64,000 bases of DNA from Marsupella aquatica. Its lineage: Eukaryota > Marchantiophyta. Every line of letters starts with the position of its first letter. Positions within the stretch are counted from its first letter, which is position 1. Both the position numbers and the translations under genes were made by a program. Positions 35,312 through 46,060 of the stretch are shown piece after piece. The stretch lies in NCBI GenBank assembly GCA_973895155.1, contig OZ316893.1:23064001-23128000 (forward strand). The letters are read 5' to 3'. The notes under the pieces are model-generated. The model saw only the letters and a list, made by a program, of their open reading frames with translations. It made no database searches and had not been told where the DNA came from.

Positions 35312-37522
35312 CTACTCCGAGCAAAATTGGGATCTACAAGGAATGTTCAAAGATTTACACAACGAGATGGCATTTCGTTGCATCCGTTTTTGGGTTTGCA
35401 ACTTGCGCCTTAGCATGCTAATGGCCCCTTTCCTCTTCCCGAACGAATCAGCCGTAGGGAGTCTCTCTCCAATCACATCGGCAAGTTGGAGCGCACGGTT
35501 GATACCATCCATCTGAATAGCTGAGATGTCAGCATTGCTCTCCATCACAGCCTGCAATAGCTGCTCCGGAAGCCCTCCAGAAAAGAACAGGCCTACCTTA
35601 TCTCCTCTCAGCGAAGCAATGCTCCATTCCTCATTCAACCTGAGAAGAATAGTCTCGAGCTGTGGATTCAGTCCCAGAAAACCCCCAGCTACTACATACC
35701 TTTCGGAATTACATGTTCGAGTGGTCCTCAGTCTAACAATCTCAACATTTTTATAAAGTGTGGAGAGAATGAACAGTATGGTTAAAGTGGATGCCGTGTA
35801 GCAATCAAAGAGCTTCAAGACAAACGACCCTCCTTCTGCCTGAAGCATAAGCGCAGAGACCAGCTCACAAAACACAAGATGGAGATGGCTATGTTCTTGG
35901 GACGAGAAATCGTCAGACACATCAAAAGCCCCATCTGCAGTGATGAGGTCCATTCTCTGACCGTCTGTCCGGCCCAGGGTGTCCTCCAAGAAAGCATTTA
36001 CATTGGCCGGATCAGTAATATCTCCTGATCCATCCATCCCGAAATTCAAGTGGCCCTGGTAATTCCCGTTCCCAGCCCCCACCTTTTCGTTCAGCCTTGT
36101 CATCTCCATCACTGGTGCTGGAGACCCTCCAGCAGCACATTGTTGGGTCGAAGCAGCTAACGTGAGCCCAAACCACAAGTCATGGTAATGCATCGATGGT
36201 GCCTTTCCAAATGACCTAAGATTGGGTTCAGCCGAGTTGTCTGCCAAGTTCTCTCCCCTGACTGGTGCTTCCCTCTGACCACGAGGCAAAGGAGCCGTAT
36301 CTATGTATCTGTCAAACTCATGAAGTCCATTTACTTCTTCACTACTGGAGTTTGTGCTTGCTCTAGAACAATTATTCAATAACTGGTTAGCTTGGGAACA
36401 ATCTCCTGACATGGACAACTGGTTTTCACCCACTTGAACACCTCTAGACCTTTCACCAGCAACGCCTGGGGACCCTGATCCAGCCTTTGGACTACGTGCA
36501 TCGCTTCCGTTATTGAACGCGGTCGATGCATAATATTTTGAGCCGTTATTAGCACTGGAAGTGTTTGAGACGGTCGAACGGCAACTTAAATCTTCATTTC
36601 CAGTGTTCGATGTAACGATTCCACAAGGAGCTGCAGAAAGATTATTAGACCTACTGGAAATCCGATGAGCTCTGGTTGCATCATCTAAAAATTGTGAGGA
36701 ATCTCTAGTATGGGTCTCTTCATCCAAGGTCTCGTCCAAACGGTCCTGTTTAGCTACTTCAGAAATATTAGAACTCCTCGCTCGATATTCCAGGACAGCT
36801 TCGATGAAACCGCCTGGCCCTTCACAGAGATGAGCCGAGAGAAACCTCTGCTGTTTAGAAACAGAGGGCACCAGCTGGAAAGTCTGAATCAGCTCCCACA
36901 TTTTGAAATACGCTCTGTTGAGAGGGGAAGTCACTGCCACATAAGAGAGCACCTCAAAAGGGTTGACCATGTGCGATGCCAGAGTCCAAGCGTCCAACCC
37001 ATGCCGAATCCTCAGAGCCATGATTCCAAACTTCATCTCCAGAAGCTTCTCAAAACCTTCCACAAAATCCTGCCTGGGCTCTTTCAACCCTTCTGGGCAC
37101 AATTTCAGCTGATCCCATCGTCCTGACAGACCACCACCACAATCAGTTGTCTCCACGAATTCCGCAGCATCGTCACAGGGATTAGGATTTATAGTGAACC
37201 CACCAACAGCAATATTTTTCGAACAACCAAAACGTCCATTCCCATTCCTGAAGACCTCTCCTCCTCCTTTCTCCCCGTCTGCAGCAGCAGCAGCAGCAGC
37301 GGGAGGAGGGATCCGCACTCTGTGAATTTCGGGAGTATAAGGAGCAAGATAGCTTTCAAGCTCGTCAAAGACGCTCAAGATGTGCACCTTGGGGCTGTAT
37401 GTGGGTTTCCCATTCTCACGTCCATGATGGTGGCATTCCAAACTGCTGCAGTTGCTGTTGCTGCTCCCGTTGTTGGAGGGGGAGCAGCAGCCCGGACGCC
37501 TCTTCTTCCTCTTCATTCTCAT
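35312..37522 (-). CDS. FtsJ-domain RNA 2'-O-methyltransferase, CMTR2-like
   Basis: A single uninterrupted exon of 736 codons, taking the ATG at 37522 (37516 is also possible; the open frame extends only to a GTG at 37528). After a low-complexity N-terminus (poly-Ala near 77-83) comes a conserved helical region (LEMKFGIMALRIRHGLDAWT), then the SAM-binding motif HLCEGPGGFIEA at about 231-242. The rest of the Rossmann methyltransferase follows: ITADGAFD (Asp530), GGSFVLKLFD (Lys570) and TCNSERYV (Glu607), matching the D-K-E of the FtsJ K-D-K-E site. Between motif I and ITADG lies an insertion of about 290 residues, Ser/Asn-rich, within which only LWFGLTLAAST looks conserved. The architecture fits plant relatives of cap-specific methyltransferase 2, which methylates the second transcribed nucleotide of mRNA. 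Substrate is inferred from family. Confidence 0.85.
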   Translation of the reverse strand: MRMKRKKRRPGCCSPSNNGSSNSNCSSLECHHHGRENGKPTYSPKVHILSVFDELESYLAPYTPEIHRVRIPPPAAAAAAADGEKGGGEVFRNGNGRFGCSKNIAVGGFTINPNPCDDAAEFVETTDCGGGLSGRWDQLKLCPEGLKEPRQDFVEGFEKLLEMKFGIMALRIRHGLDAWTLASHMVNPFEVLSYVAVTSPLNRAYFKMWELIQTFQLVPSVSKQQRFLSAHLCEGPGGFIEAVLEYRARSSNISEVAKQDRLDETLDEETHTRDSSQFLDDATRAHRISSRSNNLSAAPCGIVTSNTGNEDLSCRSTVSNTSSANNGSKYYASTAFNNGSDARSPKAGSGSPGVAGERSRGVQVGENQLSMSGDCSQANQLLNNCSRASTNSSSEEVNGLHEFDRYIDTAPLPRGQREAPVRGENLADNSAEPNLRSFGKAPSMHYHDLWFGLTLAASTQQCAAGGSPAPVMEMTRLNEKVGAGNGNYQGHLNFGMDGSGDITDPANVNAFLEDTLGRTDGQRMDLITADGAFDVSDDFSSQEHSHLHLVFCELVSALMLQAEGGSFVLKLFDCYTASTLTILFILSTLYKNVEIVRLRTTRTCNSERYVVAGGFLGLNPQLETILLRLNEEWSIASLRGDKVGLFFSGGLPEQLLQAVMESNADISAIQMDGINRALQLADVIGERLPTADSFGKRKGAISMLRRKLQTQKRMQRNAISLCKSLNIPCRSQFCSE

Positions 37523-37810
37523 TCTCACAATCCAATCCCCTCACTGCTGCACCGCTTCTGCTGTGAAATCTGCAGTCTACAAACAAAAGCCTTTCCAAAT
37601 TGAGGCAGGCACGAATGTCATGAGTGATGAGCTCCAACGAGGTTGCCCGCGAATAAATCCTTCTTTGGAATTGAAGTGGAGGTTTCGTCTTCTTCTTTGT
37701 GCTCACGTTTGCTGTTCACAAGAGACTAAATTTTAAACCTCTGCAATTGTGAACGGTGACATAATCACGGGTCATGAGTTGGTGGGGATTCGTGTACAGA
37801 ATCTCAGCCT

Positions 37811-37995
37811 TTTCTTGTGGAGTTTTATGGGTCAAATCACACAATCTCAAATTTGTCTTGTGGTGTTTTATGAGTCAAATCACACGGTCTCCAAAAAACA
37901 TTTGTGGTGTTTTGTGGGTTAATTCACACAATCTTTTATTTTTCTTGTTGTCCCTTTTGTTTTCTCTTGTGGTGTTCTATGGTCAAATCAGAACC
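37811..37995. repeat. Diverged tandem repeats, unit about 45-50 bp
   Basis: Four copies of a unit resembling tcttgtggtgttttatgggt followed by caaatcacacaatctc. Copies differ by substitutions and small indels. Single related copies recur at about 38865, 39028 and 39177, so the array was once longer or has been broken up. Confidence 0.8.
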
Positions 37996-38553
37996 CTTTT
38001 GAGGGTACTGGTTTTTGAGGGTACTTGGTTTTGTCTTTCCTTGCCAGGTCATGAATCTGAACACTTGGCATTTTTTTATAACCTAGCTCAATACACTATT
38101 GTTGTTATGATCGTGTTGTTTTTTTTTATATAACCTAGCTCAATACATGATAGTTGTTGTGAATATGTTGTCGTTTGTACATCATGCATTGAACACAGAA
38201 AATGCCAAAGTGAAGAAAACAAATGCAGGTGAGGCAAGAAAGTTGTTGAGACACTGAAGTGTCACCAAGGGATGCCAGTAAAGTCGTTGAGACTAAGAAG
38301 TGTCTCTGAGGAAAGGAGTGTCATTGAGGGCATTACAAATGTTGCCATTAATGAAAAACCTAGTCAACAGTGTTGCCCATTGGGTTGGTGATCACTTTTT
38401 TTTCTTTTTTCCTTCCTTTTCCCCTTTCTGCCCTCCTATCCCTCCCTGTCCTGTTGACTGAGGTGGGCAGGCTCTCCTGGCATGCCCATCTCGGTAGGCT
38501 CTGCCATGGTACCGCCCTTTGTGGGCAGGGGTACCACAGTGGATGCATGGAGG

Positions 38554-38714
38554 GGAGGGATTTGCTTGATGGGACCCCAAATGGAAATGTGTTACTTGAT
38601 AGGACCCCTGAAATGTTGGGTACTTTGAGTGAAGGTAAATCAAAGGTCTGGATCACTCAGGGGTCCTATCAAATAACACATTTCATTTTGGGGTCCCATC
38701 AAGCAAATCCCTCC
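38554..38714. repeat. Long inverted repeat (58-bp arms, 45-bp loop)
   Basis: Left arm 38554-38611 begins ggagggatttgcttgatggg. Right arm 38657-38714 is its reverse complement with three mismatches by eye. The structure is a foldback element, a MITE remnant or a hairpin-RNA source. No terminal duplication was identified. Confidence 0.9.
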
Positions 38715-40969
38715 ATGGAGGGCAAGGCAGAAAAGTTTGGAAAAACTTGAATTCAGCAGAAAGTCACAACTTGGCCCCGCCTTGCCTGGTATTGTAGACA
38801 ATTGATGAGCCAAAATTGGAGGGATTCCTTGTTTATAGTAGTTGATTAAATCATGGTCAAATCACACAATCTCTATTTTATTCTTGGTATGAATTATGGG
38901 TCAGCTCAGCCAATTACAATTCTTTTCTTGTGGTCTTTTATGGAATAGTATGGCACAGGATAGCTCCAGCTCCCCACAGGTGCTAATTTATGCCCATCAT
39001 GGGACTCTTGTGCTGTAGATCGCACAATCTCAATCTTTTCTCTTGTGGGGTTTTGTGGGATGGGATGGGATGGGATTGGACAGGCAACATCGGATGGGAC
39101 AGGCTATATGGGATAGCTCGTTACGATGTCATTTTTTAAGCCCATTATGGCACTCCTTTGACTTCTCCTGCAAATCACAAAATCTCATTATTGTCTTGTG
39201 GTGTCTTTATGGAACAGTTGGTATGCTCCCCTTTATTGTGTCTCCAGCATTTGGGATGGGGTGTCCCAGTTTGATGTTTTTTTGTTGTTTGGGATGTGAC
39301 GTGTGATTGACCCTGTCCGACTCTTGCACCATATAACTAAGATTGCTCCAAGCCATTCACCACAAACACAATGCGAGGGACAATGAAGTCGAGCCCAGAC
39401 AATCATAGCACCATGAAGATTTAGGAATTGAACTCCTTAAAATGGATGAATTACATTCTGGGCTGGTGTACTGTCTTTCGTTTCTAGTCAATCAATCCTT
39501 TGAAAAGTGGACATTCTCCAGGTTATTCGAGGACCAGGACCACTCTCTGAGGACTCCAGCTGGTGAGGATTCATGAAATCTGCTGGCATTGTTTGCCAAT
39601 GATCTATTATGGTGGGAGTGATTAAGAAACCTTGGCATTAAGTTTTCCAGGAGGCCATGAGACCCACACTTGAACTCGTGTCGAACTTCATATGAGGCTT
39701 AGCGACAGTCTAGCTACAGGGACAAAGTAGAGCCGCATTGCTCATCAACAGAGTTACAATTTGGACCTTTCCACGAGTCTATACTCTTTAGTACTTGGGA
39801 TAAGACTTCTATAAGTGCCCTTCCTCCCCACCAGTGTCTATCCCGCTCAAGTACTCTAATAATGTGTTTAATCGACCTTGTTCACAGTTGACCACCACAG
39901 CAAGAACCAACCAAAGCTGAGAAAACCGAAGATGTTTCAATTCTGTAGTTCCCTGTCTCCGAACACCTTTGTTGAGGAGAAATCTGAACTCTCCTATTTG
40001 GGGACCATGTAACCCCAACTTTCACTTTATTTGACAATCCCGACCATCCTTTATTCTAACATTCTTCGGATCATGCTTAGGTAACATTCGATGGCAACTG
40101 ATCATAACAAGAATTTGACTTTTGTTCAGTCTGTAATCTACCACATGGCAACTCTTCTTCTCTTGTCCTCCAATGTCACCCTAGTCTTCTCATCTAAGGA
40201 GCCTTGTTCCCTGCCCCACTACATTCTTCGTGGTATCTTCTACACCTCACACCGCAACTCATGTGGTCGATGCCTTTCGTGACTAACTCCGTAGCTTTTT
40301 CCACCACTAATTAGCGCCTTCAATATTAGATATTAACTCGGCTCAAATTGTTGCCTAAAGCACCTCGAGAAAGAGCTCCACAAATACCTTATGATGAACT
40401 GATCAAACACTTCATCGAAGTGCTCCAGGCGACCATTTGCACAGTACTTCCTCTGGGACAATGTCGATTGTGCAAATCACATCCACTTTCATGTCCGCTG
40501 ACTGATCATCTTCTCTCTCAGTCCCCCTATGGAAGAATCTGGATTACTAAGGATTTTTCAATGAAGGTACATCAATGCAATTTAACGTCCACTTATTTTG
40601 CACCTTCTAGTTGCAGAAGACACGTCCTGGTGACTGCCGAAGAACCTCCGAGTGCTTCCAGCTTGCTCAAAGTTGAGCATGATAGTCGCAAGGGACCTCC
40701 AAATTTGAGGGCTGGACAATCCGTTCACAAGTTTGGTGTTCATGTCACGTAATTTTTTGGCAACGACTCCACCAGACTGTTGCAGTCAAAATGCTTGATC
40801 ATGAAGTTCTTTACCTGAAAGAAGTCCGCCGATCTGTTCCTTCCGAGGGAACCTTGAGAAAGAACTTGGCTATCGAGAATTTCCACCAACCTCTCTCTTC
40901 CAAGAGAAACAGCGTTGACACTGAGATTTCGCCATTCTGGGCTTGTCCGGATTCACATCCCCACCGTAA

Positions 40970-43900
40970 TCACAATATGTTGGCCAGTCCGAGAGGACCT
41001 GGATCCACTGGTTTCGGAAACCCTCCTCCACTTCGATGCCCTTCAAGAGAACGGTTACTCACATTTGTAATAACGCTCATGTTCTTTTGTGCCTTCAGTG
41101 CCTTGAGTTGGTCTCCTCCAGCAGCCAGAAGAAGGTTCTTCATAAGCTGTCTCTGCTCTTTAACACTTGCTGTTTTCTCCAAAGCCTTCTCAAAAGCAGC
41201 CAGCACCTCCTGGGTCACAGAGGGAAGCGACAAAAGCAACTGGCGAGGGGCCTGGGAATGACTTGCGAGTCTAATATAGATTTCCCTGAGAAGCCCAATT
41301 AGCTCAGCCTGGGCCGTTGCATTGGATTCCAACGTCAAACCCCGGACGGCTGCGGGAAACATATTTTGCCCCACTATCTCTTGTAACTCAGGCTCAGTCA
41401 AGACTGAAGCCATACTCACAACAGCTCCACAGAAAGGAGTGGCTTTGTGCACAGCCTCACTGTCAGTCCATTCCAGTGCCCCAATTCCTATGTGAAAAGC
41501 AGAAAGAGCAGCCTCTTTGTGTTGCATTAAAAAACCCAACATGCTATCAGTTCCAATGATAGGGCTAGACTCGGCTCCAACTGAATGCTCTCCTGGAGGC
41601 TGCTGACGAGGGCTCAAAGCTGGAGAAGCCATGACTGAGAGCAAGTTGCAATACTCTCTGGTAAGGTCCCTCAACAATTTCTCCAAAATGACCTCAGTTT
41701 TTATTGCCTTCGATGAGCCATCATTGGAGCCTACACTAGTGGCGGTCCAGTGTTTGGGAGGCTTCACCGCTCCTTCCCTCATCAAACTTGCCCAAGACAC
41801 AGAAAGGACGCTCTGGCCATGGACGAGAATTGGTGGTAGTATCCGACCAAGCCATGGACCCCACTGTGCACGTGGACATGACTTTACAAAGAAGACTATG
41901 ACCGAATGTATAAGCTGGCGGACATGGTGCATTTCCATGTACTCAATGTTTTCAACAAGAGCAGTTGCCAAAGCAGCTGCTCTGCCATCTGCATCATCAA
42001 AAAATCCACCACCAAGCCGAGCAGCAGCGATGCCCAGCATATTGTACGCACTATCTCGGATACCCTTCAACCACGTCCGGATCTCATTTTCTTTGGTCCC
42101 CATGCCTCCTGAATTGCCCTCCATCTGAGAGGCACCATCGTCTGACGATGAAGCCAAACTGGTTCCAAGCAGGGAGGTTAGCTCAGGTACACCCATGGCC
42201 AAGGCTCCACGCATCTCTCCAGGCAAGGTTGTCATTATGGATTCAGACCACAGTGCATGAATGCACCGTAGTAACTTCAGGAGTGGGGGCAAAATCCACT
42301 TTAAATGGGCAATCAGTGGAGAGAAGCGTGCCATTGTTGAGGAATCCGTGTCCTCAGCCATTGTCTGTTCACGGACAACATTACTTTTATTTTTCTTGAA
42401 ATCACCAACCCTTCTATATGCTCGTTCCAGAAACGTGACGGTATGGAAGACGAGCCATATTTGGTCATGAATCGATCTCCCATCAGTACCTTTGCCAGCA
42501 AATATTTGGTTGTTGCCACTCACTAGATCCACCAGTCCACCGGCACTGGAAAGGTAACGCTGCTGCCACTCAGGTTGCTCCCAGCACTCCCTGAGTGGTG
42601 CCAGTAGCCAATCTAAGACCTGGATTTGTTGGGCAATCCCACCAGCGGAGCCCACAATGAGAAGAGCCTCTCCCAATAAGTTAACTTCACCACGGGACAA
42701 ATGGCCCTCCGCTTCCATGGTGGTCATCCGGTTGGCAATGCCCATGGCATGGGGAAGGAAGGCTGAATCTGCTGCTTTGGCAACCCGCAAAAATGACGTG
42801 CAAACTTGCAGCCGTGCCCTAGAGATTCCCTTTGCAAACGTCGTATCTATCACTTGGTCTATCCGAATGACCGGTAGAGATTCCAGTAATGCGAACAGTT
42901 TGTCAATGGTTAATTGAATAAAAGTAGCTTGAGCATGCTTGAGAAATGACCCCATTGCATCGATGTACTGCCCATGTAACTCCACCAATGCGGGGACTTT
43001 CCATGTAACTCTGTACAACCTTTCGAATATTCCCTCGAGTAAAACTCCGAGTGCTCTCCGTGAAGAAGCCTCGGCAACTAAAACATTCTCAGGAATTCCA
43101 TTCATAACGGCCTCCAGCATAATTTGCAAGCTTTCTAACGTTGATATGGTCTGAGGAGAAGGTTGTGCAAATTCATCTCCGACAAAATTGGCATCAATCT
43201 CCTGGGCAACCTTAGAGAGTGCCAGAGCGGGTTGTAATGTGGACAGGAGCCGAATGAGCTCCAACAGCCGTGAATGATATTGGCTATAGTCGACTGGGGT
43301 TGTAAAGTCCTCATCCTCAGAAGCAGCTTTGCTTTCGGAATTCTTCACAAGAAGCCGCTGATAAGCCATGTCAATGAGAACAGCACAGTAGTCCGTTGTG
43401 ATCAGTGAGTAAGCTATTCCCTTCTTCTCCTTATCAGCCAAATTTGCACCTGACCCATTTGCAGGACTGGCATTAACGACTTGATCAGCCTCTCCCTTTG
43501 AGTTATTCACTGTGGATACTGCATCTCGGAGTAGAGTTAGCCACAATGGCAAGGCCTTCGAGTGTAGAGCATAAATTGGGAGCTGGAGGAATCCCAGCAT
43601 CTTCCTGATATATACATCAACCCTAACTTTATCGTCGGCAACGCACTGGAAATTGTGTGATCCCAGAGCAACCATGGCTTCACAAAGGCATTCTCCATAG
43701 TCAACATCTATTCCATTCATAATACTAGTTCTATTCCCCATAGCGTCACCCAAGGCAGATGTCCACTGAGCAATGTTCACCAAATATGCCTCCGAAGCTT
43801 GGGCAAGGGCATCAAAGACAGTCATCATGGCCAGTACAAAAAGGTTGCCAGTCTCATCAGCCGGCTTCCGCCTTGCCGCAATCAGCTTCAGCACCTCACA

Positions 43901-44683
43901 TGCACTGAGCCGGAACAGTGGGGCCTGTTGAAGAGCTGAGCACGCCTCGACGAGGCGATATTCCACCATGGCGGTCACAGGAGCCCATTCCGCATATGCA
44001 ATGACGGCAAGAAGCGTTGCCGTGACGGCCGCAGCATGCTGGTTGGCGGCATCCTCTTGGTTCTGGGCAGCTAGGGTGATTGTCAACGTGAAGTGCGTCT
44101 CAAGCAGCTTGAACAAGAATGGCAAAGTCTGTGGGAGAGTCTGTGTCAACCCAAAGAGAAGTTGCCTTCTTCTCTCGCCCTCCAAATCTTCATTGTGGAC
44201 GGTCACGTCCTCTGGAAGCCAACGAAGCACCATTGCCACGAGCTCGGCATGTGCAGCACTATTCCCACTGAGGTTGAAAAGACTTGGAAGAATCTCATTC
44301 CACATAACCACGCCTCCCCGTCTTGAGACCTCAGCCACAAGAGCTGCAGCCTGGCTCTTGAGCGCCCACTGCTCATGGCCCTTGCCAATCTCCTCAATCA
44401 TCATCAACGACATGCTTGCCATCTGCAAATGCTCCTCGGGGCCTTTGAGCTCTTCCCATCTCAGGCGGATAAGATGCTGCAGCATCTTGAATCCATACAG
44501 CCGAATCTCCGACGGGCATTGCTGCCTGACCAGGGCGTAACCCACCTCGGCAAGGATGTGTACGTCTCCATTTTTTACCGACTCTAGGTATGCGGTTGCA
44601 GCCTGGCGTGTCTCGGCGGACGATCTCCAGTCCAGGGCAACCAGAACCGCCCGCTTGACCTCCTCCACTCGTGCGTCCGCCAT
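40970..44683 (-). CDS. HST: HASTY, plant exportin-5
   Basis: A single open exon of 1,237 codons plus TGA, with the ATG at 44683. The N-terminus (residues about 1-30) and the following helical repeats match plant HASTY. Diagnostic stretches include EIRLYGFKMLQHLIRLRWEE (about 58-77), ALKSQAAALVAEVSRRGG (about 106-123), LRWLPEDVTVHNEDLEGERR (about 153-172) and YAEWAPV (about 230). The family is about 1,200 residues of HEAT-like repeats with an importin-beta/exportin-1 type N-terminal domain, so the protein is complete. HASTY shuttles between nucleus and cytoplasm with RAN-GTP and is needed for normal microRNA accumulation and movement in Arabidopsis. The reading frame is continuous over 3.7 kb with no sign of introns, unlike most neighbours. 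The C-terminal 40 residues (SVITNVSNRSLEGHRSGGGF and on) are probably disordered. Confidence 0.96.
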   Translation of the reverse strand: MADARVEEVKRAVLVALDWRSSAETRQAATAYLESVKNGDVHILAEVGYALVRQQCPSEIRLYGFKMLQHLIRLRWEELKGPEEHLQMASMSLMMIEEIGKGHEQWALKSQAAALVAEVSRRGGVVMWNEILPSLFNLSGNSAAHAELVAMVLRWLPEDVTVHNEDLEGERRRQLLFGLTQTLPQTLPFLFKLLETHFTLTITLAAQNQEDAANQHAAAVTATLLAVIAYAEWAPVTAMVEYRLVEACSALQQAPLFRLSACEVLKLIAARRKPADETGNLFVLAMMTVFDALAQASEAYLVNIAQWTSALGDAMGNRTSIMNGIDVDYGECLCEAMVALGSHNFQCVADDKVRVDVYIRKMLGFLQLPIYALHSKALPLWLTLLRDAVSTVNNSKGEADQVVNASPANGSGANLADKEKKGIAYSLITTDYCAVLIDMAYQRLLVKNSESKAASEDEDFTTPVDYSQYHSRLLELIRLLSTLQPALALSKVAQEIDANFVGDEFAQPSPQTISTLESLQIMLEAVMNGIPENVLVAEASSRRALGVLLEGIFERLYRVTWKVPALVELHGQYIDAMGSFLKHAQATFIQLTIDKLFALLESLPVIRIDQVIDTTFAKGISRARLQVCTSFLRVAKAADSAFLPHAMGIANRMTTMEAEGHLSRGEVNLLGEALLIVGSAGGIAQQIQVLDWLLAPLRECWEQPEWQQRYLSSAGGLVDLVSGNNQIFAGKGTDGRSIHDQIWLVFHTVTFLERAYRRVGDFKKNKSNVVREQTMAEDTDSSTMARFSPLIAHLKWILPPLLKLLRCIHALWSESIMTTLPGEMRGALAMGVPELTSLLGTSLASSSDDGASQMEGNSGGMGTKENEIRTWLKGIRDSAYNMLGIAAARLGGGFFDDADGRAAALATALVENIEYMEMHHVRQLIHSVIVFFVKSCPRAQWGPWLGRILPPILVHGQSVLSVSWASLMREGAVKPPKHWTATSVGSNDGSSKAIKTEVILEKLLRDLTREYCNLLSVMASPALSPRQQPPGEHSVGAESSPIIGTDSMLGFLMQHKEAALSAFHIGIGALEWTDSEAVHKATPFCGAVVSMASVLTEPELQEIVGQNMFPAAVRGLTLESNATAQAELIGLLREIYIRLASHSQAPRQLLLSLPSVTQEVLAAFEKALEKTASVKEQRQLMKNLLLAAGGDQLKALKAQKNMSVITNVSNRSLEGHRSGGGFPKPVDPGPLGLANIL

Positions 44684-45300
44684 CCTGCAGAGCCTCCTCC
44701 CTCCTCCTCCACTTCAGAGCCGCAGCAGGAGGCCATACACATTCGCCACTATGAAGTGAATCAATTCCCCCTCATTGATTCACAAACCTGGGTTCGCCCA
44801 CAATAGATAACTGCGAGTTATATGTCTCCTCTTCCTCCTCCTCCTCCTGCTATCAATCCCTCCTTCGCGAGTATTCGAGAAGAGCAAGACGTGAAATTCA
44901 ATCCCAACTAATTGGTTTCAGAACGCTGAATTAGGGCACAAAAAAGACAACTTAGGTTTCTCCTCCTCCTCTCCCCAATCCTTCCTTGCAGGTTTTCCAG
45001 AAGACCAAAAGACGAAATCAATCAATCAATCAATCCCCAGTAATGGATTTCAGAATGCTGGAAATAACTGACGTTTCGGTCGCTCCTCCTTCTCCTCTAC
45101 CTCTACCTCCTCCTACTGCTGCTGCTGCTGCCAACAAGTTTTCGAGAAGAGCAAGAGGGTGTGAAATCACTCAATCCCCACTCACTAATTGATTTCAGAT
45201 TCGTCCACTCTCTGCTGCTGTTCCTGTCAATCCTTTCTTGTGGCGATTGCGAGACGAGCGAGAGGCGAAATCGACCAAGAATCCAAACCGAAAGCGAAAC
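44684..45300 (-). repeat. Degenerate repeats in the HASTY upstream/leader region
   Basis: Four diverged copies of a block of about 110-130 bp lie upstream of HASTY, starting near 44824, 44955, 45080 and 45205. Each has a CTCCTC run, then aatcc(t/c)tcctt-like sequence, then a segment such as ttcgagaagagcaaga and a gtgaaat(c)aatccc segment ending in gatttcag-like sequence. They lie within the probable HASTY promoter or 5' untranslated region. Confidence 0.65.
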
Positions 45301-45404
45301 CACTTCAATGGTGAAAAACGAAGACCCGTGAAATCAAGACTTGCAGGCGAGCGCAGAGGAGCAGTTTGTTCGATGATGAGTACTATGAATTTGGGTACGA
45401 TTTG

Positions 45405-46060
45405 TGGAAAATGGAGGTGGCAGTTTTCATTTATGGGGATGGCTCCTAAACCCGTACATTACAAGGGACCCAGAAAAGGTCAGGAGGGTTTGCTGGTCCT
45501 AATAAATCGCTTTTTGAGGGCTGGTCCTAATTCCCTTTTTGAGGGCTGATATAATTACATGTTAACTTGTAGGACAAGCCATACCCCTGATGTTAAACCA
45601 CCACTATCTATAGTACACCCCTCTCCACGATTAGTGTTAGAGCTGCCTTGCATGTAGTTGGCCCTAAAAAGTTACGCCATTAAAACGTTTTCAATTCCCA
45701 GGATAATTATAGCCTTGATTGCAGGACCACACTAATGGAGGTGGAGTTTTGATATTCATGGATCCAAAAACCCTTACATGGCAAGGGACCCACAGAGGGG
45801 TCAGGAGAGTTGTTGCCGGTCCTAAAATGCTTTTTGAGGGCTTATCCTAAATTACTTTTTGAGGGCTGATCTAATTATGAGTTAACTTGTAGGCTAAGCA
45901 ATAGCTTTGAGACTAAACCACCGCTATCTACACCCCTTATCTACATCCTCACCACTGTTAGTGTTAGAGCTATCTTGCATGTAGTTGGCCCTAAAAAGTT
46001 TGGCCCTAGAGACTTATTCAATTTCCAGGGTAAAGGCTTCAGTGTAGGACCACAAGATAG
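45405..46060. repeat. Tandem duplication, unit about 320-330 bp
   Basis: Two diverged copies, about 45410-45730 and 45734-46060. Shared landmarks in the same order are atggaggtgg, caagggacccag/cacagag, ctttttgagggct (twice in each), gttaacttgtagg, ttagtgttagagct and gcatgtagttggccctaaaa. Confidence 0.85.

Larger units (their letters stand above)
37523..40969. other. Intergenic, tandem-repeat-rich
   Basis: A diverged repeat array occupies 37811-37995, with outlying copies near 38865, 39028 and 39177. A duplicated aacctagctcaatacatga block lies at 38071-38175. A long hairpin lies at 38554-38714. From 39300 to 40960 I see no repeat or gene; frames such as 40348-40752 plus lack domains. Confidence 0.5.

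Noticed and set aside
40348-40752. 134-codon plus-strand frame downstream of HASTY
   Set aside because: No domain, no conserved pattern; ordinary length for random open frames at this composition.
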